NCBI GenBank assembly: GCA_007449985.2
Contig: VIIQ02000190.1
Coordinates: 28,377-92,376, forward strand
Length of the DNA: 64,000 bases
Direction: 5' to 3'
DNA from: Desmodesmus armatus
Taxonomy: Eukaryota > Chlorophyta > Chlorophyceae > Sphaeropleales > Scenedesmaceae
The translations under genes and the position numbers were made by a program. The number at the start of each line of letters is the position of its first letter. Position 1 is the stretch's first letter. This document shows, piece by piece, positions 44,201 to 55,450 of the stretch. The notes below the pieces were generated by a model. It was not told where the DNA came from and did no database searches. It saw nothing but the letters and a program-made list of their open reading frames with translations.

Positions 44201-47200
44201 GTCGTGCTGAAGTACATACGTACATATTACACGTTTCCAGCAGGCTCCTTGTGCATACAGCAACATTTTCACCTAGGTGCCAGGTAGTGGTGTGCTGATT
44301 TGCACAGCATGAATGCATGTGAAGCACATAGCCTTGCATGCATATGACCGCTGTGTCCCATCACCCAATCAGAGCCATCAAACACCCATGGATGCACCAT
44401 TTAGACTTCCCCAGTCCCTTGCATACACATAAGCGTGTTTTACACCCACAACCCCTGCTTCCTGTGCCCCTTCCTGTGCACCCATCCACACCCATTACAC
44501 CTCCACCATCTGAGGGGTTCGAGGGCGGTTTCCCCCACCGACCCACCAACCCACCCACCCGCTGCACACGCCTCTGCTTCATAGCACCCGCTGCCCCCCC
44601 CCCAAACCCGACCCCTTCCTGCCTCCTGTTCAGGCTGACTCGTACGAGCCAGAGGCCCCTTTGATGGAGGCCTATGATGAGTTCCTCACTGCAGTGGTGG
44701 ACCCTCCCTTCAGGGCAGCACTCATCTGCGGCACAACACCAGCAGCACCACACAGCAGCAGCAGCAGCAGCAGCAGCAGTACAGCGCAGGTGTCTCAGGC
44801 ACTGGCCACAGCAGTAGCACTCGTCGACGAGTTACACACTGCCCCATTGGACCCACAGCAGGCGGCCGACATGCAGGCCAGAGCAGCAGCAGGAGCAAAA
44901 GCTGCCGTCACCGCTGCTTTCCCGCCTGCTGCTGCTGCTGTTGCTGACAGCAGCAGCACCCCCAGCAGCAGCAGCAGTAAGGGTAAGGGCAGCCGTGGCC
45001 GTACGAAGAAGACCGACACTGTAGATGCCACCCCAGCAGCAGCAGCAGCAGTAGATGCAGCACCGCAGGCTGACCCATCCCGTGTGTCCGCCTGTGGCAT
45101 TACTGTCGATGTGTACTGGGGTGACACCAGCGGTACATTCTACCAGCTGCCAGTCACCCGCCTGGCTGCTACAGCCGCCGCTGACCTGGCAGCAGCGCTG
45201 CCAGCTCTTGCTACAGCCAAGTTTGACTCAACAGCAGCACTAGCAGCACACCTCAGGGACTCTGGGGCAGGAGCTGCACTGTCGCTACTGCCGGGGGGTG
45301 GTCTGGCATGTGGGGGGCAGCTGGAAGCAGCATGTGCAGCAGCAGGGGTACCCCTTGCTGTACAACCCCCTGGCAGCAGTACTGCTGCTGCTGCTGATGG
45401 TGGTGGCAGCAGTGGTAAGGGAGGCAGGGGCCGCCGCAGCACTCAGCAGCAGCAGGAACAGCAGCAGCAGCAGCAGCAGGGGGGTCCTGTGTTAGGGGGT
45501 CGTGCTGCTGTGCTGACTGCCCTGCAGTCCCGGGGGTACCTCACCCTCCCTGTGTGGGAGGTGACACGGGATGAGATCATGGCAGCTAGGGGGGAGGTCA
45601 CTGCGTGGTTGGAGGCACTGCAGCAGTTAGAAGAGAGTGAGGAAGAGGGGGAGGCAGATCCAGATGATGTCTTCGCCAGCAGCAGCAGCAGTAGTGCTAG
45701 TAGGGTGCGGCCGGTGAGCCCACTGCTAAGGGCGTGGACTGCTGCTCGCTATGACGCTGCTGCTGGTGGCGTAACTAGTGACACAGCAGCAGCAACAGCA
45801 GCAGCAGCAGCAGAAGGGGAGGGCGAAGGCAGTGCCGCGGGTAGTTTGCCGCCGCTGCCGCAGCTTGCGCAGCAGTTTGTGTCGTGGTGTGAGGAGGCTG
45901 GGTTGGAGGCAGAGGGCCAGCTGCTGTCTGTGTGTGATGGTGTGGGTGGTGAGCTGACTGCTGCTGTGAGTGGAGGGGTGAGGCTGCTGCAGCAGCTGGT
46001 GGACATGGCGACACAGGGTGAGTGTGGTTGTGGATGGGGTGCGGGGGGGGGGGGGGTGCAGAAGGGATGGGGTGAGGGGTGAGAGGTAAGAGACCGACAT
46101 CAGGTCGGCTGAGGACACAGCTGGTGTATACTACTTAGTAGAGGGGTTGGGGGGACAGTACTTCTGAGAGGAGAGTGGCAGCCGAGGGGGATGACAGAAT
46201 AGAATCAGTGTTTTGTTGATGGGGCGCAGATGGGAGGGTGAGGGTTGGCAAAAGGGGGCAAGCAAAGTAGTTCAGGTGGAGTAAGCAAACAGCATGAGGT
46301 GGGCTGAGGGCAACATTGGCTAAGTATAGGGGTTGAAAGGGGGGCACCACTTTTTGGGTGAGTGTGGCAGCTGGGGGAGCCGGCGGCACATGTTCAAGGG
46401 GCAACATGCCCCCCCCCCCCCCGGCCCCTGGGCCCCCCTCCACCTCCCCAACTTGTGTCTCGCTGCTTGCTGCCCCACCTATCCAAGCTGCAACCCTGTG
46501 CTAACCCAAATGATGTCTGCCTGCCCGCCCCCCTTCCTGCCCCAGACTCGTGTCCCCCGCTGCTGCTTGCTGCTCCACCTTTCATAGCTGTCGACTGAAG
46601 CTTGCCTGTCTGTTTCCCCTCCCCCCTCCTGTTCCCCTTCACCCCCCCCCCACACACACACACACAGACTCGTGTCCCCGCTGCTTCTTGTTGAGCCGCT
46701 GCACCGTCAGCTGTCCCGCTGGGAGGTTATTGTGACTGCAAGCCCTGAGGATGGTCCTGTGGCCCTGCTGCCTGTTGAGGTTGAGGGGGGCAGCGTCAAG
46801 CAGGAGCTGATGGACGCACACCTGGCCTTGGAGGAGTGGAGGATGATGCAGGTGGGGGGGGGGCAGGGGAAGCGGGCGGGGGGGGGGACACATGGCAATT
46901 ACCCAGCAGATGCGTGTGTGTGGTGGTGGTGGGGGGGGGGGGGGCAGGGAGTGACAAGGGGGTCCGGTGTGTGTGTTGACACATGACTTGCAACTTGCCG
47001 GGCCAGCGCGTGTGAGGGGAGGGGAGGGGAGGGAGGCAGGGAGGGTGGCGACAGATAGCAGTTCAACGGAGCCGCTCAGGGGGGGGGAGCGAGGAGGAGG
47101 TGCACAGATGGCATTTGAGGGTGTGGATTATCATGCGGGGGGAGGGGGCAATGGAACAGGGAAGGAGGGGAGCCTGATTGACGAGAAAAGAAAGGTGGAG

Positions 47201-50200
47201 AGGGGCTCGTTGACTTTGACCTAACCCACCCACTCACTCACTCACTCACCCACTCTCGCTCTCTCACACATTTGCTCACTCAATCACACAATTAACCACC
47301 ACCCCCTGCCCCCGCAGGCTGGCATTGAGCCTGATGAGCTGTCTGCCCAGTTGGAGCTGCTGTCCCGTGAGGAGCCTGACTGTGTGGACACCCTCAAGAT
47401 GCCTGACAGTCCCGACCCACTGCCCTACCACACTATCAAGCTGCACTCACCACCAAGGTATGCAGGGGGCTGGGGGGGGGGGGGGCAAACGAGGGCTGGG
47501 CACCTCTTGGGACTAGGGTTATTAGCGTGGTCGGATTGTTGGTCAGATTATTTGCACCGCTAGATAGTAAGGCTTGTGCAGCAGCTTTCATCTGTACCAT
47601 GCGGCCAGCCAAGAGCCTCCGCCCCCCACAGTTGTGCAAGAACAACAAGAAAAAGAAGAGAGGATGTTGGCTGATGAGCTGTGTGCACAGGAAGTAGGAG
47701 GTTGAACTGAGAGTATCAGGATCGACAGCTAGCCTCCAGGCTAGCCCCCTTGCCAGCCTGTTGTGCAGGCAAACAGCCCTCTGCACTTCAACCCTTTAGT
47801 CACGTGATATTTAGATCTCGCAGAGTGATAGCTGGTCCCCGGGGGCCCCTTGGGGTACCTTGTCCAACCCTGCACCCTGCACTACAACCACCATCAACCC
47901 CTCATCACCCCCCCCCCAAAATCTGTTCAGGGCGAGCGCCAAGTTGATTCACACGATGCGCCACGCTGCTGCCAAGGCTGTGAGTGAGCTTGGTCTGTCT
48001 GCTGCGGGTCTGGTGCGTGTGAGGGGCTGGTTTGCCGCCACACCTGACTGGCAAGATGCCTACAGCACCAAGCCTGACGACCTGATCAAGATGCCTGACA
48101 CAGACCCACGTGAGCACGAGTGGGGGTGGGGGGTTGGGGCAAGTGCTTTGGGGGGAAGGGGCGCTTTGGGTTTGGCGGGGGGGGGGGGGGGGTGAGTTGG
48201 GGGGGGGGGGCTGACCTCAGTGAGTTGGGCTGATCAGCTGCAATCAACCTGTGCTTGCGTGTGTGGTGTAAACCCTCCTCCATCCCCCCCCCTCTTTTCC
48301 TCTCAACTACAACCAGCACCGTGCATGCAATTTGTACTGCTGAATGTGTATGCTTGTCAAATGGATGTTTGCTTGTCCTGCTTGAGGTGTGTGAACGCAA
48401 GCTTGATGCTTGTGTGTAAGTGGCAAGTCACCACCTGGCCGCCTGGCATGTTGGGCGTCCGCTGCAGCTCAATGCGACCCCAGCAGGTCAGCTGCAGCAC
48501 ATGCGTCACTAACAAACACACTGCATTTGAGCTGTCAACACTCCCGCCCCCGCAGAACAGCTGCAGCGCATGCGTCACTAACACACTGACTCCTGCCCTC
48601 AACACAACCCCTCATCCCCCCTTGCAGGTCAGCTGCAGCGCATGCGTGATGACCAGCTGGCCAAGCGTGCGGGTGAGCCGCTGCCTCTGTCTGACTACTA
48701 CGACGAGGTGCTGCTGCTGCCAGACCTTGACCGCTTTGACCCTGCACAGCGCTGCAGGGCTGAGGCCAACGGGGAGGGTGATGTGCTGCTGGCTGACGTG
48801 TCGGTGGAGGTGCACCTGCACCACACATCCCTGGCAGGCATACAGGTGGGGGGGGGGTGTTTTAGGTGGGGGGGGATGGGTTGGTGTGTCAGCCAGCTTT
48901 TGGTGCCGCAACTTTCAGCACCCCAGCCTTTGTTGATGGGTGGTTTTGTGTGCTGTCATGATTGCGGGAAGGGGGTATAGGCCTGACGGGTGGTCTGTTG
49001 TGGGAGGTGGAACTGGGGTCACATGTTGCCGTCAGGTTGTGTTTCTGGTACTTGCACACTAGCATCGCCCTTTTCTTCCTTTTGCCAATACTTCTTGCCA
49101 GTTGATCCGCATGCTTCCACCGTTGCCGCTGCAGAAAGTACCGCTCCCCCTTCACACCTCCTCTTGCTGCCCTGCCCTGGCCTGCCGCGCTGTGCTGTGC
49201 TGTGCTATGTCCAAACAGGCTGCTGAGGTGGGCCTAAGTCCCGGAGGCCTGGCCCGCCACCTCATCAACCTGGCCCTATCTGCTGCTGGCCAAGATCCGC
49301 TGCTGCCCCCTCCCGCCCCCCAGCCCTTGAGAGTGCCGCCCAGTGGGCCCAGTTCACTGGGGCCAATGACACACTGAGTGAGATCACACAGCAGCTGGCA
49401 GAAAGGAATGAGGAGATGAGGGAGGCACTCGAGATGATTCACCACGCGTGAGGGAGTGGGCGTCACTCAGTGTATATATATCAACAGTGAACTTACAGAA
49501 GGCATACATCTCGTAGATGCACGCAGTCGTAGCCAGGTATCCTGGCATTCACTCGACCACTTGCTCACCAAACTGACCGCCCACTCACTCCTCACTCGGT
49601 TGGCTCATTCATCCACTCACTCACCACTGACCCACTGACTCACCGCCATTCAATCCTGCCCCTGTCCCCCCCCCCCCCCCCACACACCACACAGGTTGAT
49701 GAGGATGTCCGCATGTCTGACCTGTCTCAGCTGGGTGTTGAGGAGGGCATCACTGACATTGTGGACGGCCTGTCCTTCGTGGGGGGCAGCCTGGAGGCCA
49801 TACAGGCGCCCACACAGCAGACCGAGAATGGACACCAGAGGTGGGTGGGGCAGGGGAGGGGGCTGGGATGTGTGGGAGGACAGGATAGTCGTTTCCACGA
49901 CAGGTGGTGGCACTGCTCTCTACTGCACACGTTTGCCACATTCTGAGCTTTGACCCAGGAAGGGGGATGCTGCAATGTGCTGATTGCCTGTTTTGCCCCG
50001 CCCCCCTCCCTCACTGCACGGTCACTCACAGTCCGACAAGCGGCAATAGCTGAGTTGAATACGGAAGATGTGTTGACTTGACAGCTGCTTTGCGCCACCC
50101 CCCCCCCCCCCCCTGGCTTGCTCTCACCCAATCCCCCTCCCCCCTTCCCCCTCGCACCCCCCGCAGTTTGATGAGCGGCCGCTGTCAGAGATCAACGCGA

Positions 50201-53200
50201 GCGTGACGCGCAGCGCACCCCCGAGGACCTCGCCGCCCGTCAGATGCGTGACGAAGCCCTCCCCGTCTACGGCGACCAACCCATCCACTACGACAGATAC
50301 GAAGCAGACCCCGACGCCTGGCAGCCACCCTTCGCCGCAGCAGCAGCAGCCGGCCAGCCAGTCCCCAGTATAGAGCAACTCCGGGCTGAAGTATCCGCCC
50401 GGCTAGCGGCACGGCAAGAGGAACTCGAAGCCGTGGATTCAGACCCCCTGCCGGCAGCGAGTGAAGACGAGGTTATGTACACACGACTAATGGAGGGAAG
50501 CTTCTATGCAGATGGTGTGAAGGAATCGATGCGGCGGCGGGCCGAGCAGGCGCAGGAGACGGCCGGCGGCGGCGGCGCGGCCACCATGGCGGCGGCTGCA
50601 TTGGCGGCAAACGTCGACGTGGCGGCAGCCGCCGGGGAGGCCGCGGCTGCGACGGCTGGTGGGGATGGCAGCAGTGGCGGCTGGAGGGCAGCGGACCGGT
50701 GGCCGTGGCCGACGGCTGAGGAGGTTTTAGATGAGGCGGCTGAGAGGCGGGCGGCGCAGCGGGTGTGGGTGCTGATGGGGGGGACGGCCCGGCGCGGCAG
50801 CAGGCGCTGCGGAGTGGGGCCAACATCGTGGCCAAGCTGCACCGCTGCTGCGACCTGCAGGTGGACGGGGATGGCGGTGGGGTTGGAGTTGGTGGTGGGA
50901 ACGGGAGGCGGAGTAGTGGGAGCATGTATGCATGCTGATGCTCGTGCAAGGCTGCCTTCTGTTGCCCAGGGTTGCGATTTGTCTTCAGGGTTGCTCATGG
51001 GCTGGGGTGGGCCGCTGGCATTGCAGGACTTCCCAAATGTTGACGGCTCCGCCTTCTTCTCCCTGTTGCTTGATCATGTGAATGCTCAACAGACATGCCT
51101 CCCCTGCCTCCGTCACTCCCCTCACTCTTTCCCCTTCCCTCCCCCCCCCCCCCTCGTTCCCCTGCCCCGCCTCGCCCTCCCTGCCCCCCCCCCCCCCCCG
51201 CGTGTCAACCCCCAGGTTGATGGCTTCCTGCTGCCCCCGTGTGGAGCGGGTCTGGATGAAACTCGTCGGCGTGCTGCACTGCTGGCCCGCCGCACTGAGT
51301 GGCAGGCTCTGGGCATCCCTGAGGATGAGTACCCTGACAGCATGAGGGACGACCAGCTGCTGTGAGTGTTTGTGGGTTGGGGGGGGGGGGGAGGACTGTA
51401 ACTTAGTAGGAGGGAAAAGCAGCCATGCATATCTTTCCCTCTCCTCGGGTTGTACATGGGTGGGTCATACCTGGGTTCTGCAGTGCATCTTGCTCAAGCT
51501 TTCGTCGTTTTCCTCTTCCTCCCTTTCCCCGCCTTGCATGTTGCATGCACGTCAGCGACGTGCATGCCTGCTATGCTGCCTCGCGCACACCCTTCTTCAC
51601 AGGTGTACCCCGGGGGGGGGGGGGGCTTCACCAGCTGGCCACACTTTCACATATTAGATATTTGTTTCACAGGCCTAGCTATCCGATGATTGGTCGAAGC
51701 TATGTCTTCAACTATGTGTTTTACTGTCACCGCAGGTCTATGCCCCCGAATGACGTCATAGCCCTGCAGCGCTCCGTCATTGTTGTTGGCCCCAGCCAGC
51801 TGAGCCGCCACACTGTAGAGGAGGCAACAGAGGCAGCGGAGCGGCTGGCGCAGCGGGCGGCAGCAGCAGCACAGGCGGCGCGGGTGCAGGAGCAGCAGCA
51901 GCTGCAGGCAGCCCGTGACACACAGATGGAGCTAGACTCACACTTAGTGCTGGTGGGTGTGAGAGGGGAGGGTGGGTCGAGCATCAAGGCAGATTGAGAA
52001 GAGGAGCAGCCTCAGAGTCTGGCAGCATCGCCTGAAGGTGTCACATCAGGGCTGTTTTTCATTGGTGACCTCCATCTGTCAATCAATCTATATGTTTCTG
52101 CCACCAGTCTGCTGCCCAGTGAACCATGTGTGGAACTTCTTGGTGTGTTGTTACTTATTTGTTCTTCTCAGCTGGTGCGAGTGCCTCACCACCCTGTCTG
52201 TGCTGTGCTGTGCTGTGCTGTGCTGTGCTGTGTGGACCGCTCCCCCCCCCCCCCTTCAGGGTGTTGGTGGTGCGTGGGGTGGTCGTCCTGAGCTGCTGCC
52301 CCCTGCCCCCCGCTTCATGGATGTTGAGGAGTTTGTGTGTGAGGCAGCAGCCTGTGGGGCCACTGTCATACTGGCTCTGCACGACTCACTCACAGCAACA
52401 GGGGAGCTGCAGGTGGGTGGGTGGGTTCAACATATGGAATACATGCGAGTCACATGCAAGCAGCTGTGTGTGTGGGGGTGGGGGGGGGAGGGAGAGGAGG
52501 GATTTAGGTGGGGAGGGCTGGAGGGAGGTACGTGGGGAGGCAAGAGGGAGGGCGGGTAGGGGGGAAGGGGAGAGAGGGCAGAAGTGGTGTGCCTTTGTTG
52601 GGATCTCCTTGTTCAGCTGTCTGGCTGGCTAACTGACGGCATCAGTACCACAGAATGCAATGGTGACTACCTTGTGACCAGCAAGTGCTGTTTTTTTGGC
52701 TGACAAACCACTCATCAACCCCCACAAAAACCCACTTTCAGGTTCAACTGACTGCCGATCGTCACCTTGTGTCATGTCCTGCTTGTATTGCCTGCAGCAA
52801 CTGCTGGAGGGTGCTGGTGTCGGCTACACCGGTGTGAATGCTGACTACGCCCTCACATGCTGCAACCGGATAGCTCTTCACAAGGTACAGCCATGCAGGC
52901 GGAAGGGGAGGGGGGGGAGGGGGGCTGCCAATACATTGGCGGCTGTGTGGGTGCAGAGCAGCAGCAGCGGCAGCCCGCGGCTGTAGGTGCTGAGCTTGGG
53001 GGCTGTGCAGTATTACTGCAGCATAATGCATACCTGTGCCAGGAGTTGGCCTGACGATCTCGTGCTGTGTCGTGTGTGTGTCTTGCTTTCACTGCTGCCC
53101 TCTGCAGCACATACGGGAGGTCGCCCGGAGCATAACAGCAGCAGCAGCTGGTGGTGGTGACGACAGCAGTGCTACCCCTGCTGCTGCTGCCGCTGGTGGT

Positions 53201-55450
53201 GAGGATGTCGAAGAAACGTTTGTTGGCCTGCAGCCAGTGCCCTACAGGGTCCTCAAGACTGACAAGCTGCTGGATGGCTTACGGACACCAGAGGTACGGG
53301 TGTATGTGTCAGACACGTGTTTGATGCTTTTTGAGTGATCAACAGGGGGCAAAAGCTGTTGGCTGGCCATCCGCATAGACAGCTCACGGCCAGGACAGCT
53401 TGTCGCTTCTGCATGCAAAGCCTCGGTCAGTGCAGCAAGGGCTTCGTACAAGCTGGTGAGATGTGTGTCACCTGCACTTCGTCCGAGCCTGCCCACTGCA
53501 TGCCCACACCCTGCCCATTGCTAGCTTCCACATTGGCCTCAGCGCCCCACTCCCCTTCACCCCCTGACTCTCACCCTCCCTTCCACCACACCCCCGCAGG
53601 ACTTCCCCGCACTCTTTGCCGAGCTCATGGGCGAGTGGGAAAGTTTGAACTGCCGCTCCTTTGTCCTGCGGCCCCCAGCAGACAGCGCAGGCCTCGGCAT
53701 CGCCCGCATCGCCACACCCACAGACCTCTCCGTATACGCAGCAGCCCTAGCAGAGGCCGTGCCCCGGCTACCCCCTGGCAGCTTGTCTCAGCAGCAGGGC
53801 CCAGTGACGTTGCCGTTGGAGCCGCCTGCTGTGCTGCTGGTTGAGCCGTGGGTGGATGTGGAGCCGTGTGGAGTGGGTGTGGGGGCTGGTGGAGGGCTGG
53901 AGGTGACGTGGGCCGGCAGCAGCAGCAGCAGCAGCAGCGGCCGTGGCGGCGGTGGCAGCAGGTGGCTGAGGTCAGCATAGGTCTGCTGGGAGAGCTGGTG
54001 AGTTTGCGGGGGGGGGGGGGGGGAGGTAGGGATCTCAGGCTGGTGGAAGGTGTGGTTGGCGGGGGGGGGGGGGGTCTGCTGTCTGGGCTAGGGGGTGCGG
54101 CTTTGTCGTGATGTGCGCCAGCTTTTGAGGTGGAGGTTGGCTCGGGCCTTCCTCGGTGGGCCTCCAATGCAATCCCTCTGATATATCCTGTATTGTATCC
54201 CCGCTGAGGCTGCGCAAAGTCCGAGATAGCTACTACATATCAACTCAGTAGGAGAGTCAGGATGTATTGCAAGATATCACAAGCTCAGGATGTACCGTCT
54301 CGTGTGTTGACTCATGAGTTGCATCCACCAGGTACATGCAATGATGACCAGTCGCATCATGTTGACAGGCTAGTCTCAAAAAGTGCTTTCCAACAAGCAC
54401 ATGGGGTTGAAAGGCTTTGTGTGTGCTGCCTGTCCTGCTGCTTCAGGGCTGCATGGAGGTGTTGCCGCTGTCGCTCGTTGCCCGCACAGCTGACGGCAGC
54501 AGACACACGCTCACGCCACCACCAGCCCACATCCTGCCAGCAAGCAGCGTAGAGGCAGCACAGGTGGGGACATGCACATGCAGCACAGCTCTGACAGCGC
54601 TGGGCTGACTTTCGCAACACACACTGCATTCGGGATGCGTCAACTGACTATGTCAATGTTTTCTAGAGCAGGTTGTGAAGGCTACTGCTGAGTCAGCACC
54701 CTGGTTGCGGTTGAAGTGCCGACAAAGCCTTGACCAAGCCTGAATGCATGCTTGGCATGGTGACTGAAACCTGCATGCTGCCTTGTGCACTCCCCTGTGC
54801 TGTAGTCACCAGACTTTCCTGACACCGCCCCTGCTGCTGCTGTGCCCCATCTGCTGCTTGGCTGGTGGTCTGTTGGTTTGGTGGTAAACCCCCGCGCAGG
54901 GTTATGCACTAGCGCTTGCTGCTGGGCTAGGTCTGCGCAGCATAGCGCAGGTGGATGGGTTCGTCGATGCTGACACTGGGAACATGATCGTGCGGGACGT
55001 GAAGGCGTCGCCTGCACTCACGGATGGCAGCCCGTTGCTGCAGCAGGTGGGTGACACAGGGACACAGGGTTCGCTGACTGGGTCACCATGCGGGGTCAGC
55101 ATGCCTTGTCTGCTGGCCAGATGCTCTGCTCTGCTGTGTCAGCCCCTATTGTTTTTTTTTGTCAGCCCCTATTGCTTTGCGTTGTGAGGTTGAATCGGCT
55201 GCCAGTTGTTCCAACTGTGGCCTTTGGAATGGGTTGCGGGTGTTGCTTAGTCAGCGTTTATGTTTGGTGTGTGCTGTTACTACTGTTGCTGCAGGTGATG
55301 CATCTGGACCCCCCGCTGCTGCCGCACCAGCTGTTCCGCCAGCTGGCGCGGGATGCCTGGCTGCTCAACAGAGAGGCACAGGCCGCAGCAGCAGCAGCAG
55401 GCAGCAGCATCAGCAGCGCATACTACAGCTCGCCAGAGGGTGGGGCCTAG
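37733..55450 (+). CDS. SAP-domain protein fused to tandem degenerate D-Ala-D-Ala-ligase-like halves
   Basis: Exons: 37733-38439, 38772-38979, 39335-39568, 43322-43471, 43960-44118, 44634-46017 (or 46021), 46668-46851, 47318-47457, 47931-48109, 48628-48845, 49219-49447, 49695-49844, 50167-50860, 51216-51361, 51736-51952, 52260-52412, 52798-52884, 53108-53293, 53600-53997, 54447-54563, 54900-55046 and 55295-55450; about 2080 aa. A possible transit peptide is followed by a SAP domain (98-135), a second helical repeat, Gln/Ala linkers and another SAP (exon 5, ELRGELERRGLDLSG). Exons 6-11 and 13-22 match the two halves of the plant protein annotated as D-Ala-D-Ala ligase (At3g08840 type), for example YHTIKLHSPPR, GATVILALHD, GYTGV and AQVDGFVDADTG. 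Key ligase motifs are lost: HG..GEDG reads HDSLTATG, and the metal-binding E.N reads DVK. Four one-base deletions interrupt exons 11, 13 (twice) and 19; the exon 6/7 and 11/12 joins are uncertain. The start is the first in-frame ATG; an upstream exon is possible. Confidence 0.82.
38552..38603 (+). pseudogene. copy of the 3' edge of SAP/ligase exon 1
   Basis: In intron 1, GGCACAAGCAGCGGCAGATG with a following ATGAGC repeats the end of exon 1 (38417-38445, TGGCACAAGCAGTGGCCGATGAAAC|GTGAGC). The donor GT is changed to AT, so it cannot splice. Confidence 0.75.
39660..41996. repeat. 81-bp satellite, about 29 monomers, with 809-bp higher-order repeat
   Basis: The core CAGCCTGCCACTCTGGCATT recurs every 80-81 bp (39668, 39749, 39829, 39910 and on). 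Monomer variants (CTCGCTGAATTTTT, CTAGCTGGATTTGC, CCCAGCTGAATTTT) repeat in a fixed order: the rare variant CATTGTGCCC occurs at 40331 and again at 41140, and the whole order repeats with an 809-bp shift, equal to ten monomers. Because 81 is a multiple of three, minus-strand frames stay open (repeating GQNARVAGWGL), but this is not a gene. The array fills most of intron 3 of the SAP/ligase gene. Confidence 0.96.
42100..42356. mobile_element. 257-bp foldback palindrome with telomere-like CCCTAA words
   Basis: Two arms of about 127 bp, 42100-42227 and 42229-42356, are near-perfect inverted copies around GAGCCC-GTA-GGGCTC (centre 42228). Paired blocks include CTTTGATGGGGCTG with CAGCCCCATCAAAG, GTGGACGGCTGTGG with CCACAGCCGTCCAC, and ATACCCCAGCCC with GGGCTGGGGTAT. 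AAACCCTA occurs repeatedly in the left arm and just outside it, and its complement in the right arm. The form resembles a foldback or MITE-like element, but no target-site duplication was identified and it has no coding capacity. Confidence 0.85.
42422..42720. repeat. 105-bp satellite, about 2.9 copies, inverted relative to the 81-bp array
   Basis: Units starting CTAGA(A/G)TGGTCCAGAGTG begin at 42422, 42527 and 42633. Each contains GTGGGCAGAATGCCAGAGTG (or a one-base variant), the exact reverse complement of the CACTCTGGCATTCTGCCCAC core of the 81-bp satellite upstream. The two arrays are therefore related and lie in opposite orientation on either side of the foldback element. Confidence 0.93.
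42829..42920 (+). repeat. G-rich tract with several runs of 9-16 G
   Basis: Several long G-runs separated by one to five bases lie in the right part of intron 3 of the SAP/ligase gene. The sense strand could form G-quadruplexes. Exact run lengths in such tracts are unreliable in assemblies. Confidence 0.8.
43202..43240 (+). pseudogene. copy of the 5' edge of SAP/ligase exon 4
   Basis: GTTGATGACCTGCGTAAGTA and CTTCGTGCATTGG repeat the first 38 bases of exon 4 (43322 on) with two substitutions, 120 bp upstream. The copy includes an intact CAG acceptor preceded by a poly-C tract. A TGA stop follows almost at once. Confidence 0.85.
46451..46590 (+). pseudogene. two copies of the 5' edge of SAP/ligase exon 7
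   Basis: Exon 7 begins ACTCGTGTCCCCGCTGCTTC at 46668. ACTTGTGTCTCGCTGCTTGC at 46451 and CAGACTCGTGTCCCCCGCTG from 46543 repeat it, each with about 45 bases of shared downstream sequence (CTTGCTG(C)TCCACCT). The second keeps a perfect CAG acceptor. Confidence 0.8.
48484..48580 (+). pseudogene. two copies of the 5' edge of SAP/ligase exon 10
   Basis: Exon 10 begins CAG|GTCAGCTGCAGCGCATGCGT at 48628. CAGGTCAGCTGCAGCACATG at 48484 and CAGAACAGCTGCAGCGCATG at 48553 repeat the acceptor and first 20-25 bases, spaced about 70 bp apart, each followed by the same CACTAACA word. Confidence 0.85.

Noticed and set aside
49102..49139. Candidate SAP/ligase exon (LIRMLPPLPLQK) with acceptor and donor
   Set aside because: Homology supports direct joining of 48845 to 49219 (TSLAGIQ|AAEVGLS), as in the plant protein, so this segment is probably intronic.
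51026..51080. Candidate exon DFPNVDGSAFFSLLL
   Set aside because: The phase-0 join 50860 to 51216 already reproduces the conserved family order; this piece has no counterpart in the plant protein.
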